Source: Corylus avellana (lineage: Eukaryota; Streptophyta; Magnoliopsida; Fagales; Betulaceae). Taken from it: a stretch of DNA of 64,000 nt. This document shows, in pieces, positions 36,985 through 51,400 of the stretch (positions are counted from its first letter, which is position 1; every line of letters starts with the position of its first letter). Where the stretch lies: contig NC_081545.1 in NCBI RefSeq assembly GCF_901000735.1, forward strand, positions 26,875,513 through 26,939,512. The letters are read 5' to 3'. A program made the position numbers and the translations under genes. The notes beneath the pieces were generated by a model, which saw nothing but the letters and a program-made list of their open reading frames with translations, had not been told where the DNA came from and ran no database searches.

Positions 36985-39900
36985 ATGGCGGGTTCCAAGG
37001 CAAGCCCAGAGTTGGTTTCAGGAGCTATTGGTACCAGTGGGGATGAGGAGACGTCCCCTGATTTGTTGAAGAATACACCGTCGAACATTGCGAGATTGGA
37101 GGATGAGATCGAGCAGTGTAAGGGCAGGCTGAAGTATCTTGCGCAGACGAGGAGTCCTTCGGATGGGGGCGATGTTAGGTGGTACTTTTGCAAGGTGCCT
37201 TTGGCAGAGAATGGTGAGTTTTTTCTTCTAATAAATTTGGTAGCCATTTTTTTTAGTAAGTTGGCTTGTTTGATTCCAAAATGCTTGGTTCGGTTGCTGA
37301 GAGGAGGAAAAGTGAAGAACTTCAAAGTCTCATTACCTTTCTCAGTCATGCTTGATGCATTTATTTGTGTCAGTTCATGTATAATGTACTTATTCTTTTT
37401 TGGGAACGTTCAGCAGATTACCGAACTTCGATATTGTTTTTACTCACTCGGGTTGTTCCATGAATTTTTTTTTTCCCTCTCTTTTGACATAATTTAGAAG
37501 GTAATATTACCTGTTGTATCATATGCTATCTGATTCGATGTTTCTAGGATGGGTCCATTGTTGCTCGAATTAAGTTGAAGGAGAATTTGTGCTTCAAATT
37601 TTTGAAGCCTCTAAAATGGCTTTGCGTCAGTCTTTAGATGCACAAGTGTGAAATTGGGTGGGCCTGTTTAGCTGTGTTTGAAAAACAATGTTTAAAAGCA
37701 GTTTTCAGAGAACACTATTTTTTCAATGGTTTTTTTGTTCTGAAACTGAAAACAAAAAATGCCTACCCAAATGAATTTTTCGTCCATGTCTCAGTTTTTT
37801 TTGCTTTCTAAAACAGAAATTGTTCTCTCAGAATAGTGCCAAACAATGCAGCTTCCACAACTTTTTAAGTTGTAAATTTCTTTCTGTTGTTCATCTTGGT
37901 TGATAGTTTGCTTAATTTAAGAAATAGAAAAAGGAGAAGTGAAAAGAGATAGCCAACAAATTCAGAGCATCTTGAATATAAGTTAGAATTATGTCATACT
38001 GTAGATGCTAAAGGTTAAATCCTTGTCATGAAGGAGTTATGATTGAAGCTCTTGGTTTGAGTTTCATTGCAGATGTTGATGGTTAGATCCTTGTGTTGCT
38101 CAGTGCAGCACCTCAAACATAATTTTAGTGAATTTACATATTATTAGATGCTATAAGCTGAAGGTAAGGTCGTCATAGAAGACTTAAATGCATTAGCTGA
38201 AAAATTCTCTAGGTTTACATGTGTAAGTGCCTTGTTTTTGTTTTTATTAGGCTGAGTCATTTTCCCCGTTAGTTTTTGCTAATCTATGATCAAGCAATTT
38301 CATTGCTTAATTGCCTACCTTTTTTATTTTTTCATTTTCATTTGGTTTCCTTCTTTAACTTTTAGTTCATGAGCATTAGATATCCATATCAAGTACAAGC
38401 ATACATCTTGATGGATTCTGGTGCTTTTCTTTCTTCAGAGCTATCTGCCTCAGTCCCTCGCACTGAGATAGTGGGGAAGAGCGACTATTTTCGTTTTGGG
38501 ATGAGGGATTCTCTTGCGATAGAAGCATCTTTCTTGCAGGTAATATTTGTAGAATTTTTAGTTTGTTAAATAGTAAAGCTTTCCCTTCCATGTTCATTAT
38601 GGATTCTAGGATGTATATAACGACGTAGGGAAAGTGTTAGACTCATCTGCACTATTACTCCAAAATGACTAGTTAATTTGGAGATCCCTAGAATTACTTA
38701 TAAAGCTTAGTCCCATCTAGTAAGTAACCAATGTAAGACTTAACACTCATAAATTGCTTATAATCTACCAACTCTATATGAGCTATATGAGCTACTCATC
38801 TTCTCAATATGGGATTAAGGTATTACAATCTCCCTTCCTTAAATCCCTGACATTTTCTTCAGGGCCACATCATACAATACTCCAGTAGCACATGGCATTA
38901 CCAGGTTGTTCTGATACCATTTGTAATCACCCAAATAAAGTGCCAGTCACATCTACGCTATCATTCCATAATGATTAATCAATTTTGGAACTCTTTAGAA
39001 TCACTTAGAAAGCCCAATTTCACATAGTAAGGAACTAATGTGGGACTTTGCACCCATGAGTACCTTATAATCTACCAACTCTACATGGGCTATTCATCTT
39101 TCCCGTGTAGGACTAGGGTGTTACAATGCCTTTTAGAAAGTACAAGTTGTGTAATTTTTGAATTTTTTCTGGAGTACTGATAAGATTTCATCTATGTATT
39201 TATGCTTTGCTTTCTGGACATTATCTTTAGAAGCTAAAGGCACGCACTTAGGAAAGAGTGCTGATAATATCTGTTGATATTGAGTGGCTTAGATGATTGA
39301 TATATCTAGAGTTGGCAGCTAATCGGATTCATGTTCTCTATTAATTAAGTTGCTTGGTTTTTGAATATGCATTTACAGAGAGAGGAAGAGTTGCTCTCTA
39401 GTTGGTGGAAAGAATATGCAGAATGTAGTGAAGGTCCAATGGGACGACCTAGTTCCAGTAAGATGATGGATAAGCAACGAAGTGTATCTTCTTCGGAAGG
39501 TGCTCGGTCAGCCCAACTGTATGATGTTGAAGAAGAAAGAGTTGGTGTCCCTGTAAAAGGAGGACTCTATGAGGTATCCTGATGTTTTTGTTCTTTTTCT
39601 ACTTCCTATAATGTCTTTATGATCATTTTAATTGTAATTTACTCAAAATATAAATTTGCACATTCTATCTTGAAGAATACTTTATATATTATTTTTCTAT
39701 AAAAAACTTGAATAATAAATGTTTTTTACTTATCAAAAAATATTATTTTTTCTATAAGTATTTCATCTTTCAATAATTTCCTGGCAACTTCTTCTTTATC
39801 TGGGCCGTGCCTTCATGAATGGAGGTGACAAAAAATTTGATATATATATTTATTCTTTGATCACATATAGAAATTAATACGGAATGATTAGAAAAAAGAA

Positions 39901-42403
39901 CAAATTGCATGGGTTCTTAAACTCCCATCACCTATTTCATTGAATAAAATTGAGGACCAAATGGATAATAGGAGGGACCCTATAAAAAATCGATGAAATA
40001 ATTCAGGACTATAAATGATTCTATACTCTTGTGGAAAATTCAAAAATGGAGGAGAAAAGGGCATGGAAAGCATCTGGAAGATTGTATTACCTCATTGTAG
40101 TATGCCAGTGTTTTTAATGTATTTTATTACATATTAAAAAAATTATGGTAGGTGAGTGTCTTGTTAGGGACAAATTGTCCTGTATCTTATTTCATGATAG
40201 CTGCAACACCAGCTCAATAGAACTTTTATGCTTAATTCAAACCCACAAAAACCTTGCTGAAGTGGAGAGGCCCACCAAGCAAAACTGGCGGTTTCTTGGT
40301 CACAACCTGCTAAGGCTAAAGTTCCATTAAAGAGCATTTCCTCTCGCATAAAGCTCACAAGTCAGCACAAAAGTTGGTTTTTGCCTCATAGCTAGTAGAA
40401 AGTCAATTGAAGTGCCCAAGAGCATCCTTTGTAAATTTGTAATTCTGCCATGAGTTCAGAATGACCTTTTTAATCCATCATTAAAATTGAATTTGGGATA
40501 TGTAATTATGTTGTTAGCAATCAACATATGAAGTTATACTCCAGAGATGTATTAGACATCAATGCAAAGAAAGCCCAACCACTGTACTATCCTTGAATCT
40601 GGACCAAGGAACTGAATGGATCTCACCGTGAAGGAAAAATGACGGAAATTTGCTTCTACAGAGGAACTATAATGGCTCTGTTTGATGCCAATTCCATTTA
40701 CTGCAACTGGTTTTAACAAGCTTCTTACAATTTAGAATTTTCTGTGGCACTTTATTTCCAAACATATGACACTTGAGGTGGTTTTCCATACAAACTGATG
40801 TTTCCAGACCAAGCTTGACAGAGAACACCTTTGAAAATTTCGACTCGCACCTGTTAGAAATACTTGGTGGTGATTGATTTCTGAAACTATAATTCATTTC
40901 CAAGGAGCAATATGAACAGTATACCTATGAAAATGAAATAGAGCTGGTTTTACAAATAGGATAGCAGGTAATCACAAAGTTATTATTGGGATTTTTTTTG
41001 TGGGCTCGTAGGTTTCCTCTGTATACTTCCTGTGTACTTAGGGGCGTCTTACGCTTTTTGATATATACAACATTATTTATCAAAAAAAAGATTGTAAATC
41101 TGACTATTCATTTTTCCCTTGGTATAGGGAGATTTGGGTTCTTGTGTTCTTCTCAAGGTCGCATGTTTTACCTGGACAGCTGCAGTAGGAAAGATTTTGA
41201 CTAATGATAATCTGATTAAGAGGAAGCATTTTATTGTTAATTGTTAGGGTGTTGTGAATAAACTGGATCAATAATCTCTTAGTGCAATCCTCAGTAGCTT
41301 GGAAGTTGTGAATAAATTGGGCTTTGCCACAAGTGGTTCTTGAGATGCCTTCTAGTTCCCTAGGGAGATTTGGCAGGTGAAGTAATCGGAAGCTATGGAA
41401 AGTAGCTCTTTTGGGTCCTTTTTAATGTACTTGGTCTGGACTTTGCAGGGAAGGAGAACAGTTTGCTGGATCTGAAACTTATTTCGTTCATTATGCATGT
41501 GGATGGCGGAGGCAGATCATTATTGCTCATTTGTTGATTCTTCATTCTTAAACTTAATTGACTCATTGCTCTTTGGATTTATTTTTTCCATTCTTAGAGG
41601 CTGGCATTTTCTCTTGTATATTTCTTGAATACTTGGGTAATGCCTCCTTTGCGTCTTGAACAACTTCGTTGAAAAAGGAAGTAGGTCCAGTTATTTGCTC
41701 GGCTTGGAACAATCTTTTTGATAACGACAAATTTATAAAGAGAAGCATTTTAACCTTCAGTTTCCTGTTGGATTTTCTCTCATACGTGTTAAAGTAGATG
41801 GGAATGATTTACCCCAATGTCTCCTCTCTTTGCCATTAGGTTGTAGATGCAGGAAAAGAAAGGAGAACCATGCATCTCTTAGTGAGAGTCTTTTTCATTT
41901 CATTCTTAGTGCCTTTTCGGCTATCTTACTAAGCATTTTGGTTTGGAGCTTTGAGATAGGTGAAAGAAAGTTTCTTCACATTCATTATGTTGAGACCATG
42001 ATGAGATTATTGGAGTATCTTGTTTGGAACATGTTAGTAAGCAACCCTTGGACCTCTGGACTAATTGCTTCAGGCCATCTCTATGCATTTTTATTAAATC
42101 AAATATCTGCTCCAACTACCTTTTTTTCTCCTTTTTTTTGGGTTGGGGGAAATGCTTTGGAAGTTTATGCAGTTTTGTATATGTAAAATGAGCTTAATCT
42201 CGGCCCATTCTAAGGGATGGGGAATTGTGGTGGCTTACTTTGGTTGTATTCGTTCAAATTGCACAATTAGCAAGGTTGGCTTCTCTCATGCCAATTGTTT
42301 ATGGTCAAGGTTCATTAAAGTTGCTTCCAATGGCTTTTTAGTAGCTCTTGTGGTCTGAGACCGAGTGATCCTTTGTCCCCCTCTTTTGTTTGTTTGTTTG
42401 TTT

Positions 42404-42464
<61 letters not shown>

Positions 42465-45400
42465 CTGATTGTTATGGAAGTTTTGAGTAGAATGATGGTC
42501 ATTGCTGTGACTAGGGGTTTAATTTTTGACTTTTCATGGGTGATAGGAATGACAATACGCTATCCGTCTCTCATCTTCTCTTTGCAGACGATACCCTTAT
42601 TTTTTGCGTGGTTGCTTCAGATAATCTTAGGTGTCTGAGATATGTTTTACTTTGCTTTGAAGCCGTTTCAGGGTTGAAGATTAGTTTGGCTAAATTTGAG
42701 TTGGTTCCTGTTGGTTGTGTGCCTTGGCTAATATTCTGGGTTATAGGGTTTCGTCTTTGCCACTGAAATACTTGGGCCTCTCTCTGGGTGCTCCTTCAAA
42801 GCTACATTTATTTGCGATACAATTGTTGAGAAGATGGAGAGAAGATTAGTGGGGTGGAAAAGACTCTTCCAAAAGGTGGTCGGTTAACATTGATCAAGAG
42901 CATGCTCTCCAACTTGACTACTTAGTTTCTTTCCCTTTTCCCGTTCTCGGTTGGGGTTGCTAATCGGATAGAAAAATTGCAAAGGGAGTTCTTGTAGGAT
43001 GGCTTGAATAACGAGCCTAAGTTACATCTTGTTAATTGGAAGAAGATTTGTACTTCCCTTAGTCTTGGAGGTTTGGGGATTAGGAACTTGCTCACTTTCA
43101 ATCAAGTTTGTTGGGTAAGTGGCTTTGGAGATATGTTGTGGAGAGAGAGACTTTCTACCGTTAAGTCGTGGATAAAAAAAATATGGAAGTTTGGCAGGCG
43201 GATGGTGCTCTAAATCTGTTTCTGGGCCTTATGGGGTGAGTCTTCGGAAACATATTAGGAGTGGCTGAGATACTTTCTCTGGGTTTGTTACTAATGAGGT
43301 GGTTATGGCTCTCGAACCTGGTATTGGCATGACACTTGGTGTGGGGATCGTCTTTTGAAGGATTCCTTTCTGAAGCTTTTTTGCATTGCTGGGGATAGGG
43401 ATGCTTTGGTGGCTGATCATATGCTTTCTCACAATGACAAGGTGCATTGGGACATGAACTTCATCAGATTACATGAAGACGAGGATCTAAAGCTATGTTT
43501 TCGTAGATCCCTCTTTGGATAGATCTTTGTTAACGCCCTTTTTGGCGCCTCCAAGTTTTCAGATTTTTGTCCTCTTTTTCCTTGTTATTGTTCTTGTTGG
43601 GTGTTCTTTCTTGTATATGTTATTGTTATTGTTATTGTTCATGTGTATTTAGGTTGCGCCTCTTGCACTTTTAATAAAGTCGCTTTATTTATTAAAAAAA
43701 TATATATATCTTAACAATTATCTAAAACTGTATATGTTCTTTCATTTTTTTTTGTTAATTTAAAAATTTTAATGTATTTGTTTTAGTGTTGACAAATTTC
43801 TTGGAAGAGATATCCATGATATTATAGGCATTTTAAAGAACTTTGTTGTTTTTGTTTAACTCGTACTTTATAAAAGTGAAATTACGATCTTTATGTAGGT
43901 TGATTTAGCGTGGAGACATTGTTTCCCTGTTTACTGGTATGGAGAAAATCGGCGTGTTTTAAGAGGTCATTGGTTTGCTCGTAAAGGGGGCCTTGATTGG
44001 CTTCCACTTCGTGAAGATGTGGCGGAACAACTAGAGATTGCATATCGTACCCAGGTTTGCTAAAGTACTGGGTTTTGCTACTTTAAATTATCTTGAGTAG
44101 GAGGATTTATAAATATCCTATCCATTACTACTAGTTGTCAGATATTTTCATGTATATCAGTATATGTATGAGAGCAAGAAAAATGCGAAGTTAAATGCAG
44201 GTTAAAGATTGTGTTTTCTTCTTCAAGCCTACAAAATTTAGGTCTATGGACCTTTCGCATGTTGCTGTCTGCACATTCCTTTTTGAAAATTTAATTTATT
44301 TATTTTATAATTTTTTGTAATCTATTATTATTATTATTACTACTTCATAAATTTGAAATAAGCACTTTGCATCCTTTGCTATAACATTGATTTGAGTACT
44401 TTTCTCTTTCTCATAAGTTATAGAAATAGCTGATAAAGATGGATTTGTTCCAGGTCTGGCACCGGAGAACATTTCAACCATCTGGACTTTTTGCAGCTCG
44501 AGTTGATTTGCAGGGCACTACCCTGGTATGCATATTTTTTTTGTCAATTGGGATTCCTTTTTCTTCATTGTTAATATTGGGTGCATAAATATATCTTGGG
44601 GTTGTTCTTGTAGGGGTTGCATGCACTTTTTACAGGAGAAGATGATACTTGGGAGGCTTGGCTCAATATTGATGCTTCTGGTTTTTCTAGTGTCATTAGT
44701 TTAAGTAGGAATGGCATTAAGTTAAGGCGTGGCTATTCTACATCTCACTCACCAAAACCCACCCAGGTTTCTATATTTTCTCCTCAATATTATGACGGCA
44801 GGAACTTTATTGCCTTTAGTTTACATATTTGGACATAATATATGCCTATGGACTTGGGAACCAAACAGAATATCTTCCTCCTTTGAACAACGGGTGGAGG
44901 GTGAAATCACCCATTCAATTCTGTATGGGTGTGTGAATTGTGTTTCTAAGCACACATACCTATATTTACGTATTTACATCCCTTACGTATGTACATCCCC
45001 ACCCCCCACCAACACCTCCCCCCCCCAAAAAAAAAAAATGCATGTATGCATAAATGTATGTAAACATTTATGCATTTAGGAACCATTATTTCTACTGCTA
45101 TGATGGCTGTCTTTACGATTTTTAACAATAATTTTATTTTCTTTTTTCCTTTATTCCTTTTTTAGGAGGAATTACGTCAGCAAAAGGAGGAGGAAATGGA
45201 TGATTACTGTTCACAGGTATGCACCAAAGCATTTATGCTCCTTGGCATGTTTGTTTTTCTTTCTTTTTATTTATTTTTAAATACAGTTGTACATAGTATA
45301 TGTATGTTCTTCCCTATGAAATATTCTATCTATTTTTTTTTTTTTTTATCAATTCAACCATGTTATCTTTTCAACAACCTAGAGAATCTTGCAGTAGCTT

Positions 45401-48400
45401 TGGTATTACACACAGTGTGGGAGAATGAATATATAAGTGACATTCTGTTAAGAAGGCAATACCTCAGTTCAATGGACTGCGAATTGGCGTGTGTGGTTGT
45501 ACCATGGTAGTTGAGCAACCAATGCAAAAGGCAAAACTATATGGGATTATTAGAATTTAATTTTATGTTTTATTGAATTTTCTAGAATCAAGGGTATTTT
45601 TGCAATTCAATAAATGGGCATTGCTCTAGATTACTTTAGACAATTTAATAAATGGTCATTGCTAAGTCAATAAATGGGCGTTGCAATTGAGTTTAGTTGT
45701 TGGTCTATTTAAATGTCTTTTGTACTCCAATGAAGGCAGAATTATATGGAATAAAATTATGAGAAATTGATTCTCTTACTTATCAAAAAGAAAAGAAAAG
45801 AGAAATTGATTCTCTTCTCTCTTTTCACCCCCCACCCCTCCTCTCTTTTTCTCTTTGCCCTAGCTTGCTTTCTTCTTCTCCTAGCTTCTCTCTCCTACTT
45901 TCACCTTTTTTTTTGAGCGTCAACAACTAGTCCTTGTTAGATCACCACTTAAACCCAAAACTTAAGTTGATTGGAAAGAGTCATTTAATTGATATTCGAA
46001 CATTCTGTTTTACATGTGGGCTCCAATTCCTCTTCAACAAGTGATGCCCAACATGTGAAATATTTAACTAAAATGAGGGTGAACTATGGAGTCAAGGTTT
46101 GAATTCAAGATCTCTATTATGATACAAATCCCAAATGTTTGAATTAATAAGAAGGGTGAATTTAATTATTTAATTAATATTCTAACAATGTTTTATTTAT
46201 AACTAAAGAAACTATGTATGTAACAACCCAAGTTCTGATGTTGGTGGCAACACCTTTGGCGATTGTTTATTCTCTTAGGGAGTTTTTTAAGAACTCGAGT
46301 GGGATGGCATGATCTTTCCTTGTATGGCTGTAATGGAGCTGTACTTCATGTATGAGCTCAGCTTGATCTCAATTTTTGGATTCACCGACGTAGGCTTGAC
46401 CTAGGCTCAGCCACCATTCGTCAATTCATGAGCTTCGGCCCACGTTGCACAGAAAGTGCATTTTGTTGAATCCACTGCAACTAAAAAACAGAAGGGCTCC
46501 AAATGAACATTGTAATTGTTTATTTTATATTGAACAGAATTAAATGTGCTTTCTTCGGGGATGTGTCTGATCATTGGGGTAAGAGCGTTGTATTCTTCAA
46601 TAAGCTCATTACACCTGCACATGACTAGCAGCAGTAAGTTAGAGAAGCGCCTTTTCTATTGAGAGAGTTGTCCCCCTATTTCTGGCTCCTGGTCAATGTT
46701 GGACTCAAGCTCCCACTTTACATGGGACTATTCCCCCCTATTATCTTCATTACATGGAACCATCCCCCCTAACATCATAGCATGGCACTATCCCTCTTTG
46801 GGAAAGAGCAAAACTGAGTTAGCCATCCCCCAACAGGTTTTAGTGGACCTTCACTTTCCTATTTGGGCTTGCTTGTGACTCTTATGTCCTATACAGTGGT
46901 TCCATAAGCTAAATAGAACTATCTTTGCATCTGACTTGTTTGTAATGAACTTGCATTTGAGACTTCAAATCTGCTTGTTTCTTAGATGATCCATACCAAC
47001 TAGAGGCATAGCTGTTTGAAAATGATTCGACTCAGTTGCTGCCTTAATCCTCTGGGCTCTGGGAGACCTCTAAAACTCTTCTGCGATAGACAAAAGTGGA
47101 AAAAAATAATATTTTTCTTTCCCATTTCATCTTCTCCTCTCCTCTTTCCTCTTTTGGATGGCATGTTCTAAAGACATGTACCATACAGGTGTTACTGTCC
47201 GTTTGTGTTGAGATAGGTACTTTTGGTCTAAGTGACAAGTCCATTATTATAACTTGGTTTCTTTTATTGGACTCAGAAACTCAGCTTGCTCTTTGATATT
47301 TCACTGCAATAAGCTGCTATATCACTTAAGTTTGATCTTTGTTTAATTGAAATTGTTGGTCTAGGTACCTGTGCAACACCTAGTTTTTATGGTTCATGGT
47401 ATTGGTCAAAGGTTGGAGAAGTCTAATTTGGTTGACGATGTTAGCAATTTTCGCCATATCACAGAGAGTCTTGCTGAACGGCACCTTACTTCACACCAAC
47501 GTATCACTCAGAGAGTCCTTTTTATCCCGTGCCAGGTAATTTATTATGTTGACCCTCTATTCTTCTATGGAGTTAATTCATTTGTTAAATAAATAGAGAA
47601 TTCCTGTACAATATGATATGGTCAAAAAATGCATTTAGTTGCATGTCATCTTGATGAGATCAGGCTTTGTTTTTTTTTTTCGGTAAGTAGGAAATGGAAT
47701 GTATGAATGTATCAGTGATGTTGGACCAAACAATTTATTATAGTGATTACTGTGTTCCTCCTTTCCTTTTCCTTTTCCCTTTTTTTTGGGGGGGGCGAGT
47801 AAATCTGAGGTTTTCATAATGTTGGCAGACAATATTGAATCATTCATGTAATCTGAGATGAATGGAGCATGGGTGTGCTGATTGTTTCCTCAAACTGCAA
47901 TGCCACTCAAAAGTTGGAAGCACTCTCCTTTAATTCAGAGCATTAAAGAATATTTATCATCAAATTGTAGGGGCTTCTTGTTCTACAAACTTATATGAGT
48001 AAAGTAGTATATCTCATTTTTAGGTTTTATTCATTTGTTAGTATTCCACAATCTCTCTCAGTCATTGTGTTTTGGGTTACTTAGAGAGGTTTATGCCATA
48101 CCAGATTCACCAACTATTAGTCCTATATTTTTCATATGAGATAGCTATTCATTGCCTGCAACATGAAATATGTCGGCTAAATTTTAAGCTATTCCTGGTT
48201 GGAAAAGAACTCATTGTTCCACATGACAATAACAATGGAGTCCTTAACGTTGCAGTGCTCACATATTTTTAGTTCAACTCATAATTTTACTGATGCAACC
48301 ATCTTTAAATCATCTCCTGAAACATATGAGCAGCATTAGAAGTAATTTGAAGTAGAGAATCCAATTCATGGCATGGGGAGCTGTATAATATTTAAATGTT

Positions 48401-51400
48401 TGTGAATTGCCGAATGTTTGACGAGCATTTTGGAAGTGCCTTTCTGGTTTTAATCAAAGCTTTGGAAGACAAATTTGCTATATTTTAAAACTAGAAAAGT
48501 TCTTTAACAAAACTGGTAACAGGAGTAATACCCTATGGTAGTGTTTTTGCTTTGCTCTATCAAGTTTTAAGGAATTCTGCTTGTTTGCAAAAAGGATAAT
48601 AGTTGTTCTGTCTACTTTTTGTTAAGATTCCGTATTTGGGTTGGGGTGTATGTCTTTTTAATTGGAATATTTGGATAAGCTGTACGTTCTATAACTAACT
48701 TGATGTTGTTTGTATTCTAGTGGAGAAAGGGTTTGAAGCTTAGTGGTGAAACTGCGGTTGAAAAGATTACTTTAGATGGAGTACGAGGTCTGCGTGTCAC
48801 GTTGAGCGCAACTGTTCATGATGTGTTATACTACATGAGCCCAATATATTGTCAAGATATTATCAACTCGGTATTGCTTCTGTTTATTCTTTTCTACTAT
48901 TTTCTTATCTTTTTTAAGGGTCCTTTTGATTATTTTCGGTGTCATTTGGTTGGATCCTTTTCTTTTCAGTGAAAAAATATTACTTAATGGAAATTTTCCT
49001 CCCCCTTCCCCCAAGACTCTAACAATCCATTTAATTCCATTTTATAATATTCTATCAGAGATATCATTTTTTACTGTCTGTAATATTCTCTAACAATCCA
49101 TTTAATGCCAATATATGGTACAAGTGATCTCTAGAGATGCAAGAGATCATGTCTTTAGATTCTGGATATGAGATGAAAAAAACTGTTTACAAGACTGAGA
49201 TGAGTGTTTATGCTAGGCCTATATCAGCCTTACAAGCCTAGTCCACTACGTTTACAAGTTATGGCCAACGTTACCTTTTAGAAGACTAAGAATATAACTA
49301 TTTTCCAAAACTTTGACGTACTATAGGAGGCTAAAGGCAACATAAAGGAATGAGCAAAGACTAGCCAAGTAGTGGCTAGTCCTAATGGAGTGGTGGCTTT
49401 ACTGGGCTTTGAGTTCTTGGACGCTGTTGCCACTAATGGTGGTAGTGAGAGGTTTTGAAGAAACGGTGTAGTAGAGTTGGTGTGGATTACCATTGTGGTT
49501 GTAGTGGTTTTGGTTTTGGTTTGGTGCAGCAGTAGGGCTGGTGGAATGGTGATAGTGGTGGTCAAACAGAATGGTGGTAGTGGCGGTATAATGAAATGGT
49601 GGTACTGGTGATAGTTTGAGAAGCAATCATGTGGTGGCAATCATGCTAGATTAACGGGAAAATCAGTGGTAGTTGTGGATGTTGGACCATCAATGCCATC
49701 AGTTGAAGTTGTCAGATTGTATGCATACAATGTATATCAAGCTGTACAAACTCTACACCTCTTTAATGTGCAGACCCACATAAGAACCCTCATTACTGAA
49801 TCCAGGCGTTGGACCTGTAACTAGAAGGAATTAAAAAGGGGGTCTCCTAGAGGTGTTTCAAAAACCTCATAAATGCCAAAACTTCATACCATGCTGGATT
49901 ACTACCAATCCTAAAAGTTTAAGGCGTAAGGAGCCAACAATGTAAGCTTTAGATGAACTAATTGTGGAGAGGTGGTTGCGACTTTCTTGAGAATGGAGTT
50001 TCCATTCCAATGTTCCAAATTTGCATTTGAATTAACAAACTTTAAAATTTTCTTCTTTCATGTGAATAAGCCCTTTTTCTGGTTTATTAGGTGCTCTCTA
50101 AAATTCGATCTATTTTCTTTTCACTTTCTTGGATACATATTCGATTTATTTTCTTTTCACTCTCTTGGATACATATCATTTTCCCATTTCAATGGAGTTT
50201 CCACTGTAATATTCTAAAATTGCATTTGAATTAACAGACTGTAAAATTTTATTCTTTCATAAGATGTGACTGACAATTTGTCTAATCAAGTAAAGCAGTT
50301 CCCCCCCCCCCCCCCAAAAAAAAAAAGAGGTTTATATAGTGATTGAGAATTTCACTAATGATTGAATGCTTCATGGCTGTCAAAGTGTTGTTTCAGAGTT
50401 TCTGAGCGTAGTGTAGTTATTGATTGAATAAGGATTTGTTAATCGTTATACCTTTTGTTAGAGATATCTTGAGCAGATAAGAATAGATTGATTAGTATTC
50501 TCTTTTCGGAAATGATAAATTTTTTTTATTTAATACTGACCAGCTCAAGCTATTAAGGATATTGGAGGTAACTTAACATGAGAAAGCTTGAATTGATTAA
50601 AAATACTTCTTCTCCAGGTATCCCACCAATTAAACCGGTTATATTTGAGGTTTCTGCAGAGGAATCCGGGTTATGACGGAAAGGTTTGCAGCTTTATAAC
50701 ATCCGCTGTTTTTTTATCATCTTTATTTATTTATTTATTTATTTCGTTAAATGAGATATGACTATGTAACTTCTATTCGATGAATGTTCTTTCATGCAAA
50801 CGTTTGTATAGGTTTCCATATATGGGCATTCTTTGGGAAGTGTCCTCTCCTATGATATTCTCTGCCATCAGGAAAATTTATCCTCCCCATTTCCAATGGA
50901 TTGGATGTACAAAGAACATGATAGTAATGAAGAATCATCTCCTCGTATGAACAAACAGTCTTCTCCATGCGACTCTTTAACTAAGCTGGAGGATAAAAAC
51001 TCCACTGTAGTAAATGAAACAGATGACAGAGTGGATCATTTTGAAGACAAGATGAGTGCACAAACAACACTTTTGGTAAATGAGGAAGGTGATTCTGAAG
51101 ATTCTTCCACAATTGTGGGTCCTATCACTTCAGATTTTGATGAGCTTGCTGCAAAGTCTATGGATTCCAAACAAGCAGGCGGTGACAAAGATGTCGATAA
51201 ATTGTTTTGTGATTCTAGTGATATACTTTCTCCACAAAGGGATGGCTTAGGTGAAACTACGAACATGAGTTCTGGGCTCCCAATTGATGGTTTGGAGAAA
51301 ATGGCTGAGGAAGTATGTGACGATCAAAGCAATAAAGACAAAGCAATCAAATCTCTGAGACAAGAGGTGAGAGTCTATAAAAAGGATAATTTTTATGCAT

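Noticed and set aside
36921..37349. Minus-strand frame over SGR2 exon 1
   Set aside because: Antisense shadow of a well-supported exon.
45500..45760. A possible solo LTR with 'aataaatggg' repeats in SGR2 intron 7
   Set aside because: Tandem 'caataaatgggc(a/g)ttgc' motifs are present but no TG...CA ends or flanking 5-bp duplication could be fixed.
49278..49640. A 120-residue minus-strand frame in SGR2 intron 9
   Set aside because: Pro/Thr/His-rich low-complexity translation of a GGTGGT-type repeat, with no domain.
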